A stretch of DNA of 64,000 nucleotides from Methylocystis echinoides (GCF_027923385.1 NZ_BSEC01000001.1:2740501-2804500), one strand, 5' to 3'. Shown: positions 45,311 through 54,834, counted from the stretch's first letter. Notes: generated from the sequence alone by a model not told the origin. Program-made: numbers and translations.

Positions 45311-45384
45311 TGGAGGCCTCGGAGGGAATCGAACCCCCGTACAAGGATTTGCAGTCCTCTGCGTAGCCACTCCGCCACGAGGCC
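45311..45384 (-). tRNA. tRNA-Cys (GCA)
   Basis: A complete cloverleaf including the encoded CCA (45311-45313). The acceptor stem pairs GGCCTC with GAGGCC. The anticodon GCA is at 45350-45352 in the loop CTGCAAA, and the T loop reads GGTTCGATTCC. It lies between the metalloprotease and MgtC-family genes. Confidence 0.95.
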
Positions 45385-45490
45385 ATCCGCGGCGAGACTC
45401 GGTGAGAGCTTCGCCTGCGCTCGCTCTTACAGGAGGGCGTTCCCGGCGGCAAGCATCCCACGCATCAAAAATGGGATTGTGGGACGCGTC

Positions 45491-46204
45491 TCAATCCTGC
45501 GAGCGCGCCGACCAGCTGGCGTGGGTGACGGCTTCGAGACCCCGAAAATAATCCGCGATGGCGTCCAGCTCCGCCGCCTCGACGCTGGGCGTCGCCAGCG
45601 TGGCGATGATCTCGACCCCCTCCTCCCGCTCCGCCTCGCGCATGTCGCGCGCCGGGTATTTGGCCGCCTCGAGCCTTTCCTCGATCTGCTCGCGCATGGC
45701 GTCGCGGCTGGCTTCATCGGTTGTGACCCGAAGCTCGAAGGTCGCTTCCGTCTGGCTTTCGTCGATTGGCGCGCGCTCGATCAGCGTCACCAATGGCCGC
45801 AGGAAGGTGTTGCCGGCGAGCACGAAGGCGCACATCAGTACAGCCTCCGCCGGATGATCCGCCCCCGCGAAGGCGCCCGTCACCGCCGAGCACCAGATCG
45901 TCGCCGCCGTGTTCAGGCCGCGAATGTTCATGCCCTCTTTGAGAATGACGCCGGCGCCAAGAAAGCCGACGCCTGACGCGACATAGGCGAGCACCTGCGT
46001 CGCCCCCTGATTGCCCATCAGGCGCATGCCGAGATCGACGAAGGCCGAGGCGCCGAGCGCGACCAGCGCATTGGTGCGCAGGCCCGCATTGCGCTGGCGA
46101 TACTGCCGCTCCGCCCCGATCAGCGTGCCGAGCAGCAGCGCAACCATGAGCGAGACGAATGTGTTGAGCAGTTCCGCAGGATTGAAGGTCACAACGCCGG
46201 CCAT
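45491..46204 (-). CDS. MgtC/SapB-family membrane protein
   Basis: A 237-residue protein with four to five N-terminal membrane helices and the MgtC signatures LLGTLIGAERQYRQRNAGLRTN (split, residues 22-44) and VGFLGAGVILKEG near 92, ending NIRGLNTAATIW. The C-terminal 95 residues form an ACT-like soluble domain (FELRVTTDEASRDAM onward). Family members support growth at low magnesium and modulate membrane ATPases. It is preceded by the cupin gene 12 bases upstream on the same strand. Confidence 0.9.
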   Translation of the reverse strand: MAGVVTFNPAELLNTFVSLMVALLLGTLIGAERQYRQRNAGLRTNALVALGASAFVDLGMRLMGNQGATQVLAYVASGVGFLGAGVILKEGMNIRGLNTAATIWCSAVTGAFAGADHPAEAVLMCAFVLAGNTFLRPLVTLIERAPIDESQTEATFELRVTTDEASRDAMREQIEERLEAAKYPARDMREAEREEGVEIIATLATPSVEAAELDAIADYFRGLEAVTHASWSARSQD

Positions 46205-46216
46205 GGTTTTTCCAGT

Positions 46217-46705
46217 TCAATAGAGGCGGCCATCCTTGTGGAAGAACCGCCAGCGCCCCTCCGCGTCCAGCCGCGCCTCCAGATCGTCCGCCGGATAGGC
46301 GCCGCGGTCTCCCGGCGTCCGGTCGCCGATTTCGAGATAAAGCGCGTCCGTGTCGGTTTTGTTGACGAGGCAATGCGCCTCGCCGCCCGCCGGAAAACCG
46401 GCGCACATGCCGGGCGCGAGCGCGACCGCGCCCGTCTCCGTCACCAGCGTCGGCGCACCTTCGAGAATATAGACGAATTCATCCTGCCGGCTGTGCCGAT
46501 GCAGAAGCGCCGACTGTGCGCCCGGCGCCAGTCGGGTGAGATTCACACCGAAATTGGCGAGCCCGAAAAAATCGCCGAGCGCCTTTTTTTCGCGCCCCGC
46601 GATGCGCGCGGCGAAGGGCTCGGGATAGTTTGACGGGCGCTGCCGCGCCGGCGCCGCCTTCGCCTGGATAGCGCGCGGAAGGCTCTCCTTCTCATCTGTC
46701 GTCAT
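46217..46705 (-). CDS. Cupin-domain protein (162 aa)
   Basis: ATG 46705 is preceded by GAGGGGAAG. The cupin core has LLHRHSRQDEFVYILEG near residue 67 (metal His-His-Glu) and a second motif GEAHCLVNKTDTDALYLEIGD with one His. The terminal GRWRFFHKDGRLY is typical of a small cupin family found beside sugar-related genes. A much longer open frame on this strand across topA is an artefact of GC-rich coding DNA. It is co-transcribed with the MgtC-family gene. Substrate unknown. Confidence 0.8.
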   Translation of the reverse strand: MTTDEKESLPRAIQAKAAPARQRPSNYPEPFAARIAGREKKALGDFFGLANFGVNLTRLAPGAQSALLHRHSRQDEFVYILEGAPTLVTETGAVALAPGMCAGFPAGGEAHCLVNKTDTDALYLEIGDRTPGDRGAYPADDLEARLDAEGRWRFFHKDGRLY

Positions 46706-46813
46706 GACGGCTTCCCCTCCCCCAAACCCGGACCAATTTGACAGCCGCCGCCCATTCTGCCCATCTTCGCGCCCCAAAGCGCCAGAGGGCGCACCCCCCG
46801 GGATTGATCTGGA

Positions 46814-49696
46814 ATGAATGTCGTCATCGTCGAGTCGCCGGCCAAGGCCAAGACCATCAACAAATATTTGGGCCGCGACTTCAACGTCATCGCCAGCATG
46901 GGCCATGTCCGCGACCTCCCGCCCAAGGACGGCTCGGTTGACCCGGAGTCGGATTTCACCATGCTCTGGGAGATGGACGCCCGCGGCGCCAAGCGCGTTT
47001 CCGAGATCGCCCAGGCGGTAAAGGACGCCGACAAGGTCATTCTCGCGACCGACCCGGATCGCGAGGGCGAAGCCATCTCGTGGCATCTCATCGAAATTCT
47101 GAACAAGAAGAAAGTCCTCAAGGACAAGAAGATCGAGCGCGTCGTCTTCAACGCCATCACCAAGGACGCCGTTCGCGAGGCGATGGCCAATCCGCGCCAG
47201 ATCGATCAGGCGCTGGTCGACGCCTATCTCGCCCGCCGCGCGCTCGATTATCTCGTCGGCTTCACCCTCTCGCCGGTGCTGTGGCGCAAGCTGCCCGGCG
47301 CCCGCTCGGCCGGTCGCGTGCAGTCGGTGGCGCTGCGCCTCGTCTGCGACCGCGAACTCGAGATCGAGAAATTCGTCGCGCAGGAATATTGGTCGCTCGT
47401 CGCGCATCTGAAGACCAAGGCCGGCGAGTCCTTCATCGCGCGCCTCGTCGGCGCCGACGGCAAGAAGATCACCCGCCTCGACATCGGCAAGGGCGAAGAG
47501 GCCGAGGACTTCAAGAAGGCGCTCGACGCCGCCGCCTTCACGGTGCGCTCGGTCGAAGCCAAGCCCGTGAAGCGCCACCCCTACGCGCCCTTCACCACCT
47601 CGACGCTTCAGCAGGAAGCCTCGCGCAAACTGGGCCTTGCGCCGGCCATCACCATGCGCATCGCGCAGCGTCTCTATGAAGGCGTCGATGTCGGCGGCGA
47701 GACGGTGGGTCTCATTACTTATATGCGAACCGACGGCGTCGACATGGCGCCCGAGGCCGTCGCCAGCGTGCGCAAGGTGATCGCCAAGGAATATGGCGAC
47801 CGCTTCGTGCCCAACGCGCCGCGCAAATATTCCGTCAAGGCCAAGAACGCGCAGGAAGCGCATGAGGCCATCCGCCCGACCGACGCCGCCCGCCTGCCGA
47901 AACACGTCGCCAAGCATCTGGAGCCGGATCAGGCGAAGCTCTATGAGCTGATCTGGACCCGCACCATCGCCAGCCAGATGGAATCGGCCGAACTCGAACG
48001 CACCACGGTCGACATCGAGGCGAAGGCCGGCGCCCGCACGCTCGATCTGCGCGCCACGGGTCAGGTCGTCCGCTTCCCGGGCTTTCTGGAGCTGTATCAG
48101 GAAGGCCGCGACGACGACGGCGACGAGGAAAGCGGCCGTCTGCCGCCGATGAAGGAAGGCGAGCCCTGCACGCGCGAGAAGATCGACGCGACCCAGCATT
48201 TCACCGAGCCGCCGCCGCGCTTCACCGAGGCGACGCTGGTGAAGCGCATGGAGGAACTGGGCATCGGCCGTCCGTCCACCTACGCCTCGACGCTCGCCAC
48301 GCTGCGCGACCGCGATTATGTGCGGCTCGACAAGAAGCGGCTCTACCCCGAGGACAAGGGCCGGCTCGTCGTCGCCTTTCTGGAGAGCTTCTTCTCGCGC
48401 TATGTGGAATTCGATTTCACCGCGTCGCTGGAGGAAAAGCTCGATCTCGTCTCGAACAATGAGATCGACTGGAAGCAGGTGCTGCGCGATTTCTGGCAGG
48501 ACTTCTCGGCGGCGGTGAACGAGACCAAGGATCTGCGCACGACGCAGGTGCTCGACAGTCTCAATGATCTTCTCGGCCCGCATATTTTCCCGGCCAAGGA
48601 AGACGGTTCCGATCCGCGCCGCTGCCCCGCCTGCAGCGCCGGCCAATTGTCTCTGAAAGTCGGCAAATTCGGCGCCTTCATCGGCTGCTCGAATTATCCC
48701 GAATGCCGCTACACGCGCACGCTGTCGCCGCCGACCGGCGACGCCGCCGATAACGCACGTCCGGGCGTGAAGGTGCTGGGCCAGGACCCCGAGAGCGGCG
48801 CCGAGATCACGCTGCGCGATGGCCGCTTCGGGGCCTATGTGCAGGAAGGCGAACAGGAGGAAGGCGGCGAAAAGCCGAAGCGCGCCTCGCTGCCCAAGAA
48901 CATCAAGCCCGACGATCTCACGCTTCAGCAGGCGCTGGCGCTGTTGTCGCTGCCGCGCGAGGTGGCGAAACATCCGACATCCGGCGAGCCCATCGTCGCC
49001 AATATCGGCCGCTTCGGGCCCTATGTTCAGCACGGCAAGACCTACGCCAATGTCGGACGCGACGACGACGTGCTGACGATCGGCGCCAATCGCGCCATCG
49101 ACCTCATCGTGCAGAAGGAATCCGGCGGCGGCGGCTCGCGCTTCTCGCGAACCTCGGAGCCGGGCCGTTCGCTCGGCGATCATCCCGAGGGCGGCGCGGT
49201 GACGGTGAAGGCCGGTCGCTTCGGCCCTTATGTGAACTGGGGCAAGGTCAACGCCACCATTCCGCGCGCCGTCGATCCGGCGTCGCTGACGCTGGAGCAG
49301 GCGCTCGAGATGATCGCCGCCAAATCGGCCGCCGGCGGCGGCGCGACCGGCGGGCGCGTGCTGGGCGAGCATCCGAACGGCGGCAGCATCACGGTGCGCG
49401 CGGGCCGCTTCGGGCCTTATGTGAATCTGGGCAAGGTCAACGCCACATTGCCCAAGAGCATGTCCGCCGAAGATGTGACGCTCGAAGACGCGATCAAGCT
49501 GATCGAGGAAAAGGGCGGCGCGCCGAAGAAGAAGGCGCCTGCCAAGAAGGCCCCCGCCAAGAAGGCGGCGGCGAAGAAGGTCATCGCGGACTCGGACGAG
49601 GCGCCCTTCGACGACGCCAAGCCGGTGAAGAAGGCCACGGCCACGAAAAAGGCGCCCGCGAAGAAGGCGGCGCCGAAGAAAGTTGCGGCGAAATAG
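46814..49696 (+). CDS. topA: DNA topoisomerase I
   Basis: A 960-residue type IA topoisomerase that relaxes negative supercoils. The TOPRIM domain begins at once (MNVVIVESPAKAKTINKYL) with DPDREGE near residue 80. The catalytic Tyr lies in TYMRTDG near residue 303. Downstream are one C4 zinc module (CPAC...CSNYPEC, near 605-635) and four repeats around GRFGPYV/GRFGAYV, then a Lys/Ala-rich basic tail (residues 900-960). The tail is longer than in E. coli, as usual in Alphaproteobacteria. It is divergent from the cupin gene. Confidence 0.97.
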   Translation: MNVVIVESPAKAKTINKYLGRDFNVIASMGHVRDLPPKDGSVDPESDFTMLWEMDARGAKRVSEIAQAVKDADKVILATDPDREGEAISWHLIEILNKKKVLKDKKIERVVFNAITKDAVREAMANPRQIDQALVDAYLARRALDYLVGFTLSPVLWRKLPGARSAGRVQSVALRLVCDRELEIEKFVAQEYWSLVAHLKTKAGESFIARLVGADGKKITRLDIGKGEEAEDFKKALDAAAFTVRSVEAKPVKRHPYAPFTTSTLQQEASRKLGLAPAITMRIAQRLYEGVDVGGETVGLITYMRTDGVDMAPEAVASVRKVIAKEYGDRFVPNAPRKYSVKAKNAQEAHEAIRPTDAARLPKHVAKHLEPDQAKLYELIWTRTIASQMESAELERTTVDIEAKAGARTLDLRATGQVVRFPGFLELYQEGRDDDGDEESGRLPPMKEGEPCTREKIDATQHFTEPPPRFTEATLVKRMEELGIGRPSTYASTLATLRDRDYVRLDKKRLYPEDKGRLVVAFLESFFSRYVEFDFTASLEEKLDLVSNNEIDWKQVLRDFWQDFSAAVNETKDLRTTQVLDSLNDLLGPHIFPAKEDGSDPRRCPACSAGQLSLKVGKFGAFIGCSNYPECRYTRTLSPPTGDAADNARPGVKVLGQDPESGAEITLRDGRFGAYVQEGEQEEGGEKPKRASLPKNIKPDDLTLQQALALLSLPREVAKHPTSGEPIVANIGRFGPYVQHGKTYANVGRDDDVLTIGANRAIDLIVQKESGGGGSRFSRTSEPGRSLGDHPEGGAVTVKAGRFGPYVNWGKVNATIPRAVDPASLTLEQALEMIAAKSAAGGGATGGRVLGEHPNGGSITVRAGRFGPYVNLGKVNATLPKSMSAEDVTLEDAIKLIEEKGGAPKKKAPAKKAPAKKAAAKKVIADSDEAPFDDAKPVKKATATKKAPAKKAAPKKVAAK

Positions 49697-49717
49697 CAAT
49701 CCGCTGAACGCCCCCCG

Positions 49718-49828
49718 TGCTTCGGGACGGCCCTCCGGGCCTCCTCGGCATGAGGGGTTTCTCATTTCGACACCAGATACTTAGGCCTCATCCCGAGGGC
49801 CGCCGAAGGCGGCGCCCCGACGGACGAG
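49718..49828. repeat. Pair of inverted intergenic palindromic repeats
   Basis: Two related GC-rich palindromic units in opposite orientation lie at 49718-49755 (ending GGCATGAGG) and 49785-49828 (starting CCTCATCCCGAGG). They match the general form of the repeats widespread in Hyphomicrobiales. Together they could fold into a large cruciform or RNA structure after topA and stabilise or end its mRNA. Confidence 0.55.
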
Positions 49829-49886
49829 GCCGCCCTGGCGATTATTCGCCGCGCTTCGCTCATGGCGAAACGGCGTCTCACACAAT

Positions 49887-52214
49887 ATGTTTGCTGAAGT
49901 CGTTTTTTACCGGCGGGCCGGACCGGCCGGCCAATCGAGCAGGAACTTGGCGACAAAAACAGCCCCACAGCCCACCCGCGAGGATATTCTCGCTTTCATC
50001 GCCCGCGAACAGGAAGCCGCCGGCGGCCCCAGGAAAATTGGCGTCCGTGAAATCGCCCGCGCCTTCGGGCTGAAGGGCGAGGACCGCGTCGCGCTCAAAC
50101 GCATGATCGCGAGCCTCGCCGACGAGGGCGCCATCGAAAAACGCGGGCGCCGCCTCAATCGCAAGGGCGCCTTGCCGCCGGTCACCCTCGTCGACATCGT
50201 CGAGCGCGATCGCGATGGCGAGATGGTCGCTGTTCCCGTGGAATGGGACGAGGACGAACTGGGCGCGCCGCCGCGCATTCTCATCCGCGCGCCGCGCCGC
50301 GCCCGGCCGGGCGAGCCGCTCGCCGGCGTCGGCGACCGCGCGCTGGTACGCGCCGAGCCCGACCACGACGCCGGCCCGGGCGAGCCGCCTTACGTCGGGC
50401 GCGTCGTCAAACTGCTGTCGCGCGCGCGCCATCGCGTTCTCGGCGTGCTGCATGTCGAGCCTAACGGGCATGGGCGCATCCTGCCGATCGACAAGAAACA
50501 GGCCGGCCGCGAGCTCCTGGTCGCCGGCGCCGACATCGGCGAGGCCAAGCATGGCGATCTCGTTTCCGTCGATCTCGTCGGCAAGACCCGCTTCGGCGCG
50601 CCGCGCGCCCGCATCCGTGAATCGCTGGGTTCGGTGTCGAGTGAAAAGGCCGTCAGCCTGATCGCCCTGCGCGCGCATGACATTCCCGACGTGTTCCGCC
50701 CCGAGGCCGTCGCGGAAGCCGAGAAGGCGAAACCCGCGACGCTTCAGGGCCGCGAGGACTGGCGCCATCTGCCGCTCGTCACCATCGACCCGCCCGACGC
50801 CAAGGACCACGACGACGCCGTCCACGCCGAGCCGGACACTGCCCCGGACAATGATGGCGGCTTTGTCCTGACGGTCGCCATCGCGGATGTGGCCTATTAC
50901 GTCCGCCCCCGCGCGCCGCTCGACAAGGACGCGCTGGAGCGCGGCAACTCGGTCTATTTCCCCGACCGCGTCGTGCCCATGCTGCCCGAGCGCATCTCCA
51001 ACGATCTGTGCTCGCTGCGCGAGAACGAAGACCGGCCGGCGCTCGCCGTGCGCATGCGCGTCACCAGCAAGGGCAAGAAACTCGGCCACAGTTTCCATCG
51101 CATCATGATGCGCTCCCACGCCAAACTCGCCTACGCACAGGCGCAGGCGGCCGTCGACGGCCAGCCGGACGAGAAGACCGGGCCGCTGCTCGACAGGGTG
51201 CTGCGGCCGCTTTACGCGGCGCATGACGCTTTGCGGCACGCGCGCAACCTCCGCGCGCCGCTCGATCTCGATCTGCCCGAGCGCAAGATTCTTCTGAAGC
51301 CGGACGGCTCCTTCGACCGGGTGATCATTCCCCCGCGGCTCGACGCGCATCGCCTGATCGAGGAATTCATGATCCTCGCCAATGTCGCGGCGGCCGAGAC
51401 GCTCGAAGAGCATCGGCAAATGCTCATCTATCGCGCGCATGACGAACCCTCGAAGGAGAAGGTCACCGCGCTCGCCGAATTCCTCGCCACCATCGGCGTC
51501 AAGCTGGCCAAGGGGCAGGTGCTCAAGCCCGAGCATTTCAATGTGATTCTGTCGCGCGTGAAAGGGCTCGAGCACGAGAACATCGTCAATGAGATCATTC
51601 TGCGCACGCAGGCGCAGGCCGAATATACGCATGAGAATTACGGACACTTCGGCCTGAACCTGCGTCGCTATGCGCATTTCACCTCGCCGATCCGTCGCTA
51701 TGCCGATCTCATCGTGCATCGCGCGCTCATCCGCGCGCTGAAACTCGGCGAAGGCGCCCTGCCCGACACGCCGGCCGGCGAACTCGCCGAGACCGCCGCG
51801 CGCATCTCCGCCGCCGAACGCCGCGCCATGGCGGCCGAGCGCGAGACGGTGGACCGGCTCATCGCCCATCATCTCGTCGATCAGATCGGCGCGCGGTTCG
51901 GGGCGCGAATCTCCGGGGTGACGAAGTCGGGGCTCTTCGTGCGGCTGATCGAGACCGGCGCGGACGGATTCGTGCCGGCGGCGACGCTGGGGCGGGAATA
52001 TTATTCCTACGACGAGGCCAGCCATTCGCTGACCTCGCGCTCGGGGGTCAGCTACCGGCTGGCGGATGTGATCGAGGTCCGGCTCGTGGAGGCGGCGCCG
52101 ATCGCGGGGGCTTTGAGATTCGAAGTGGTCGGCGGCGGCGAAAAGCGGAAGCCGCCGGCGTCGCCGCAGAGTAATCGGCACGGGCTTTCTAAGAACAAAA
52201 AGAGACGTGCGTAA
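49887..52214 (+). CDS. rnr: Ribonuclease R
   Basis: A 775-residue RNase II/R exoribonuclease that degrades structured RNA 3' to 5'. It has an N-terminal winged-helix region (REDILAFIAREQEAAGG), cold-shock domains and the RNB catalytic domain with IDPPDAKDHDDAVH near residue 305. The later HFTSPIRRYADLIVHR motif is near 610. A C-terminal S1 domain (ISGVTKSGLFVRLIETGADG) ends in a short basic tail. The true start may lie a few codons inside, as no strong site precedes ATG 49887. It follows topA, the usual order in Alphaproteobacteria. Confidence 0.95.
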   Translation: MFAEVVFYRRAGPAGQSSRNLATKTAPQPTREDILAFIAREQEAAGGPRKIGVREIARAFGLKGEDRVALKRMIASLADEGAIEKRGRRLNRKGALPPVTLVDIVERDRDGEMVAVPVEWDEDELGAPPRILIRAPRRARPGEPLAGVGDRALVRAEPDHDAGPGEPPYVGRVVKLLSRARHRVLGVLHVEPNGHGRILPIDKKQAGRELLVAGADIGEAKHGDLVSVDLVGKTRFGAPRARIRESLGSVSSEKAVSLIALRAHDIPDVFRPEAVAEAEKAKPATLQGREDWRHLPLVTIDPPDAKDHDDAVHAEPDTAPDNDGGFVLTVAIADVAYYVRPRAPLDKDALERGNSVYFPDRVVPMLPERISNDLCSLRENEDRPALAVRMRVTSKGKKLGHSFHRIMMRSHAKLAYAQAQAAVDGQPDEKTGPLLDRVLRPLYAAHDALRHARNLRAPLDLDLPERKILLKPDGSFDRVIIPPRLDAHRLIEEFMILANVAAAETLEEHRQMLIYRAHDEPSKEKVTALAEFLATIGVKLAKGQVLKPEHFNVILSRVKGLEHENIVNEIILRTQAQAEYTHENYGHFGLNLRRYAHFTSPIRRYADLIVHRALIRALKLGEGALPDTPAGELAETAARISAAERRAMAAERETVDRLIAHHLVDQIGARFGARISGVTKSGLFVRLIETGADGFVPAATLGREYYSYDEASHSLTSRSGVSYRLADVIEVRLVEAAPIAGALRFEVVGGGEKRKPPASPQSNRHGLSKNKKRRA

Positions 52215-52273
52215 AGCCTTGCCTCCGCCTTTTAACCCTCCATCATAAAGTGAGCACGTCTTCGGAGCATTTC

Positions 52274-53986
52274 ATGTCCAATGATACATACAAAGCGCTT
52301 ATCGATGCAATGGTTGCTGAGCGTTCCCGTGAATTAGGAGATGCAAACAAAAATAAGGCTTTCGAGAATATAGCAAATAATCTGATACTAGAACGATTTG
52401 ACTTGAGTGTCGACGAAATCGACGCAGGAGTTACAGACGGAAGCGGAGACGGACAAATTGACTCTATGTACGTTATTGTGAATGGCACCATCCTTACCGA
52501 GGAAGAGCCAGAGGAGATCCCCGAAAAGGGGCCACTTGAGATCGATATACAAATAATACAGTCTAAAAATTGCGATTCTTTCGAGGAGAATCCTCTTAAA
52601 ATCATTAGAAATACTGTATCTGATCTTTTGAATCTAGGGGCTGGATACGACAATTATCTTGATCGTTACAACGAAGCTCTCCAGGATAAGTTTGCATTGG
52701 CCCGAAAGGCCCTTCTCGCTTCCGCCGGCAGGGAAGCAAAAATCAGAGTGAAGGTTTCCTATGCGACTAAGGGGCGCACAGATAGCATTCACCCATCAGT
52801 TAGTTCCACGGCTGATGCTCTTAAAGCTGATCTCTCAAGACTTGCAGCAACGCCAGACGTGGACGTAGAGTTTTTCGGAGCAGAAAAACTAATCAATATT
52901 TCGAGGCAACCAAAAACACGCAAGCGCGACTTGGAAGTGCAACAGCACCTATCTTCCGATAGCGGCGACTCTTTCGCTTGCCTTGTCACAATTGACTCCC
53001 TTGTTAGGTTCCTTGGGGATGAGAAGGGCGATCTTGTTCGGTCTTTGTTTGACGCAAATGTGAGAGATTTCCTCGGAAAGACGGAAGTCAATGATGCAAT
53101 TAGAACGACCCTCGAATCGACATCGGATGAGGATTTTTGGTGGCTAAACAATGGCATAACCATAGTTGCAAGTGCAATCGACCAAAAAGGGAAAAAACTT
53201 GCCCTCACAGAGCCATTGCTTGTCAATGGGTTACAAACTTCTAGTGTCGTTTTCAGCTTTATGAAAGATCAAGCAGTTAGCACGGAATTCAGAGAAAAAA
53301 AGGGAAAACAAATTATACTGACCAAGATTATTGTCCCACCGAACGAAAAAATACGTGACGATATCATCAAAGCTACTAACAGCCAGACACATATACCTAA
53401 GCCATACCTACGCGGGATGGACATCGTTCACAGGAATATTGAAGACCACCTAAAAGGAGCTGGTCTATTCTATGAGCGGCGCAAGAACCAATATAAAAAT
53501 CTTGGAAAAAGCCGATCAACGATAGTAACTTTAGCCGAAATGGCGCAGGCTTTAATGGCTGCGTTTTTATTCAGGAGTAGCGACGCCCGTGGCCGACCGA
53601 ATTCTCTCCTCAAGTCAGACGATGACTATAAATCCCTGTTTTCAGCGGATTATCCACTTGATTCTTTCAAAAATGTCATCCTAGCAAAACACGAAATTAT
53701 CCGGATTTTGGCCGAGACCTGTCCAGAGGGAGGAGCTGGTTTTCGAAACGATGTCGTCTATCACGTCCTCGCATATGTTAGCGCTGTCGATTTCCACAAC
53801 CTGAAACACGCGGCGCAAGGTTGGAAGGACAAGACTTGCTCAAAGACTGAATTAGAGGCGGCGGTCACTGCGGTTGTTGCACTCTTTCGCGAAGGGGGAG
53901 CGACGGATCGGGTCGCTAAATCACCGGCGTTTCAGGGAACCGTGATAAATGCGGCAAAAAGCCTCCGAAGCCCAAGCGCAACCTGA
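52274..53986 (+). CDS. AIPR-family abortive-infection (antiphage) protein
   Basis: ATG 52274 is preceded by GGAG with 7 bases of spacing. The 570-residue protein has the AIPR core: VRDFLGKTEVNDAIRTTL near residue 265, FWWLNNGITIVAS near 288, and LLVNGLQTSSVV near 315. The N-terminal 110 residues resemble a PD-(D/E)xK nuclease, with DGQIDSMYVI and IQIIQSKN carrying the Asp and QxK residues. AIPR proteins give phage resistance, probably by nucleic-acid cleavage. The gene is far more AT-rich than its neighbours and sits between the core genes rnr and rpmG, which indicates acquisition. Confidence 0.85.
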   Translation: MSNDTYKALIDAMVAERSRELGDANKNKAFENIANNLILERFDLSVDEIDAGVTDGSGDGQIDSMYVIVNGTILTEEEPEEIPEKGPLEIDIQIIQSKNCDSFEENPLKIIRNTVSDLLNLGAGYDNYLDRYNEALQDKFALARKALLASAGREAKIRVKVSYATKGRTDSIHPSVSSTADALKADLSRLAATPDVDVEFFGAEKLINISRQPKTRKRDLEVQQHLSSDSGDSFACLVTIDSLVRFLGDEKGDLVRSLFDANVRDFLGKTEVNDAIRTTLESTSDEDFWWLNNGITIVASAIDQKGKKLALTEPLLVNGLQTSSVVFSFMKDQAVSTEFREKKGKQIILTKIIVPPNEKIRDDIIKATNSQTHIPKPYLRGMDIVHRNIEDHLKGAGLFYERRKNQYKNLGKSRSTIVTLAEMAQALMAAFLFRSSDARGRPNSLLKSDDDYKSLFSADYPLDSFKNVILAKHEIIRILAETCPEGGAGFRNDVVYHVLAYVSAVDFHNLKHAAQGWKDKTCSKTELEAAVTAVVALFREGGATDRVAKSPAFQGTVINAAKSLRSPSAT

Positions 53987-53991
53987 CAGCC

Positions 53992-54019
53992 TTGACATCC
54001 CGCGCGCCGCACGTATGGT
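53992..54019 (+). promoter_or_regulatory. Sigma-70 promoter of rpmG
   Basis: Consensus TTGACA (53992-53997), 16 bases, TATGGT (54014-54019). Transcription would begin near 54026, leaving a leader of about 73 bases before the rpmG start. Confidence 0.65.
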
Positions 54020-54035
54020 GCGCGCAAATTCGTCG

Positions 54036-54069
54036 CCCACCGCGACTCTGTAGCGGTGGGGACGTTTTT
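54036..54069 (+). promoter_or_regulatory. Terminator-like hairpin in rpmG leader (possible attenuator)
   Basis: An 8-bp stem CCCACCGC/GCGGTGGG (54036-54043 and 54053-54060) is followed by GACGTTTTTC. It lies between the rpmG promoter and its ATG, so it is in the leader RNA rather than after a gene. It could be an attenuator controlling L33 synthesis or a read-through block against the upstream inserted gene. Confidence 0.5.
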
Positions 54070-54098
54070 CTATTCTCTATCAGACTGGAACGAGTGCG

Positions 54099-54266
54099 AT
54101 GGCCAAGTCCGCCATGATCAAGATCAAGCTCCTGTCCACGGCGGACACGGGCTATTTCTACGTCACCAAGAAGAACGCGCGCACGAAGACCGAAAAATTC
54201 GTCTTCAAGAAATACGATCCCGTCGTGCGCAAGCATGTCGAGTTCAAGGAAACGAAGATCAAGTAA
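54099..54266 (+). CDS. rpmG: 50S ribosomal protein L33
   Basis: A 55-residue protein starting [18 protein letters not shown], then [16 protein letters not shown], and ending [11 protein letters not shown], the standard length and pattern of the cysteine-free L33 form in Alphaproteobacteria. L33 binds 23S rRNA near the E site. It has its own promoter and a structured leader. Confidence 0.96.
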   Translation: MAKSAMIKIKLLSTADTGYFYVTKKNARTKTEKFVFKKYDPVVRKHVEFKETKIK

Positions 54267-54834
54267 GACGCGCCTCGCGTCTGAACCGCGCATGACGCCC
54301 GGCGCGACCGGGCAAGACAACATGCCGCTTCCGGCGGGCCGGAGCCCTGCTCCCCCAAGGCCCGCCGACGCCCGCCAAAGCGGGACAAAGCACGAGAAAG
54401 CGCGCGCCAGGGAACTTGCCCTTGCGCTAGATTTCTACTTATTTTATAGATTATTCGCGCAAGCGAAGGCGGCCGACTGACAATGGCTTCAAGGAGGCCA
54501 CTCCAACCATCATCAGCCGGCCAACCCCACGGACCCAGGAGATGCGGCGGACCTGAGCACTCCGCAGGGTATTCGAGTTCTGCCGTTACGCACCAAACGC
54601 TTGATACGCCGTGGCGGCTTTCCAGCCCCTTCCGGCGTCGCCAGACACGCAACTCGTTCGGCGGGAGACAAGTTACCCCGGCTGCACAAAATTGCAACTC
54701 TCTGATATGTTTTTTCACAATAGGCTCATAGAAAAATCGAAACTCCGGGCGACGCGCGGGCTTTTTTCCGCTAAAGACGACAAAAATCGCGCCACAGATC
54801 TTGGGACTCTGGCGCGGCGCTTCGGAGGAAATAG
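54267..54834. other. Gene-free stretch between rpmG and lipoprotein gene
   Basis: No supported open frame was found. A possible promoter reading right, TTGCGC (54422-54427), 17 bases, TATAGA (54445-54450), stands in an AT-rich island with no gene behind it, so a small RNA is possible. Other AT-rich bases near 54690-54740 may hold the lipoprotein promoter. Confidence 0.4.

Noticed and set aside
46217..49765. Open frame of 1182 codons on the minus strand across topA
   Set aside because: Only its last 162 codons (46217-46705) form a real cupin gene with a ribosome binding site. The rest is antisense to topA and is Arg/Gly/Asp-rich, as expected for shadows of GC-rich genes.
54483..54731. 82-codon open frame between rpmG and the lipoprotein gene
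   Set aside because: No ribosome binding site, Ser/Arg/Pro-rich random-like sequence, and no family signature.
54746..54770. Intrinsic terminator before the lipoprotein gene (GC-rich bases followed by six T)
   Set aside because: The GC-rich bases do not form a stable uninterrupted stem, so the T run alone is not enough.
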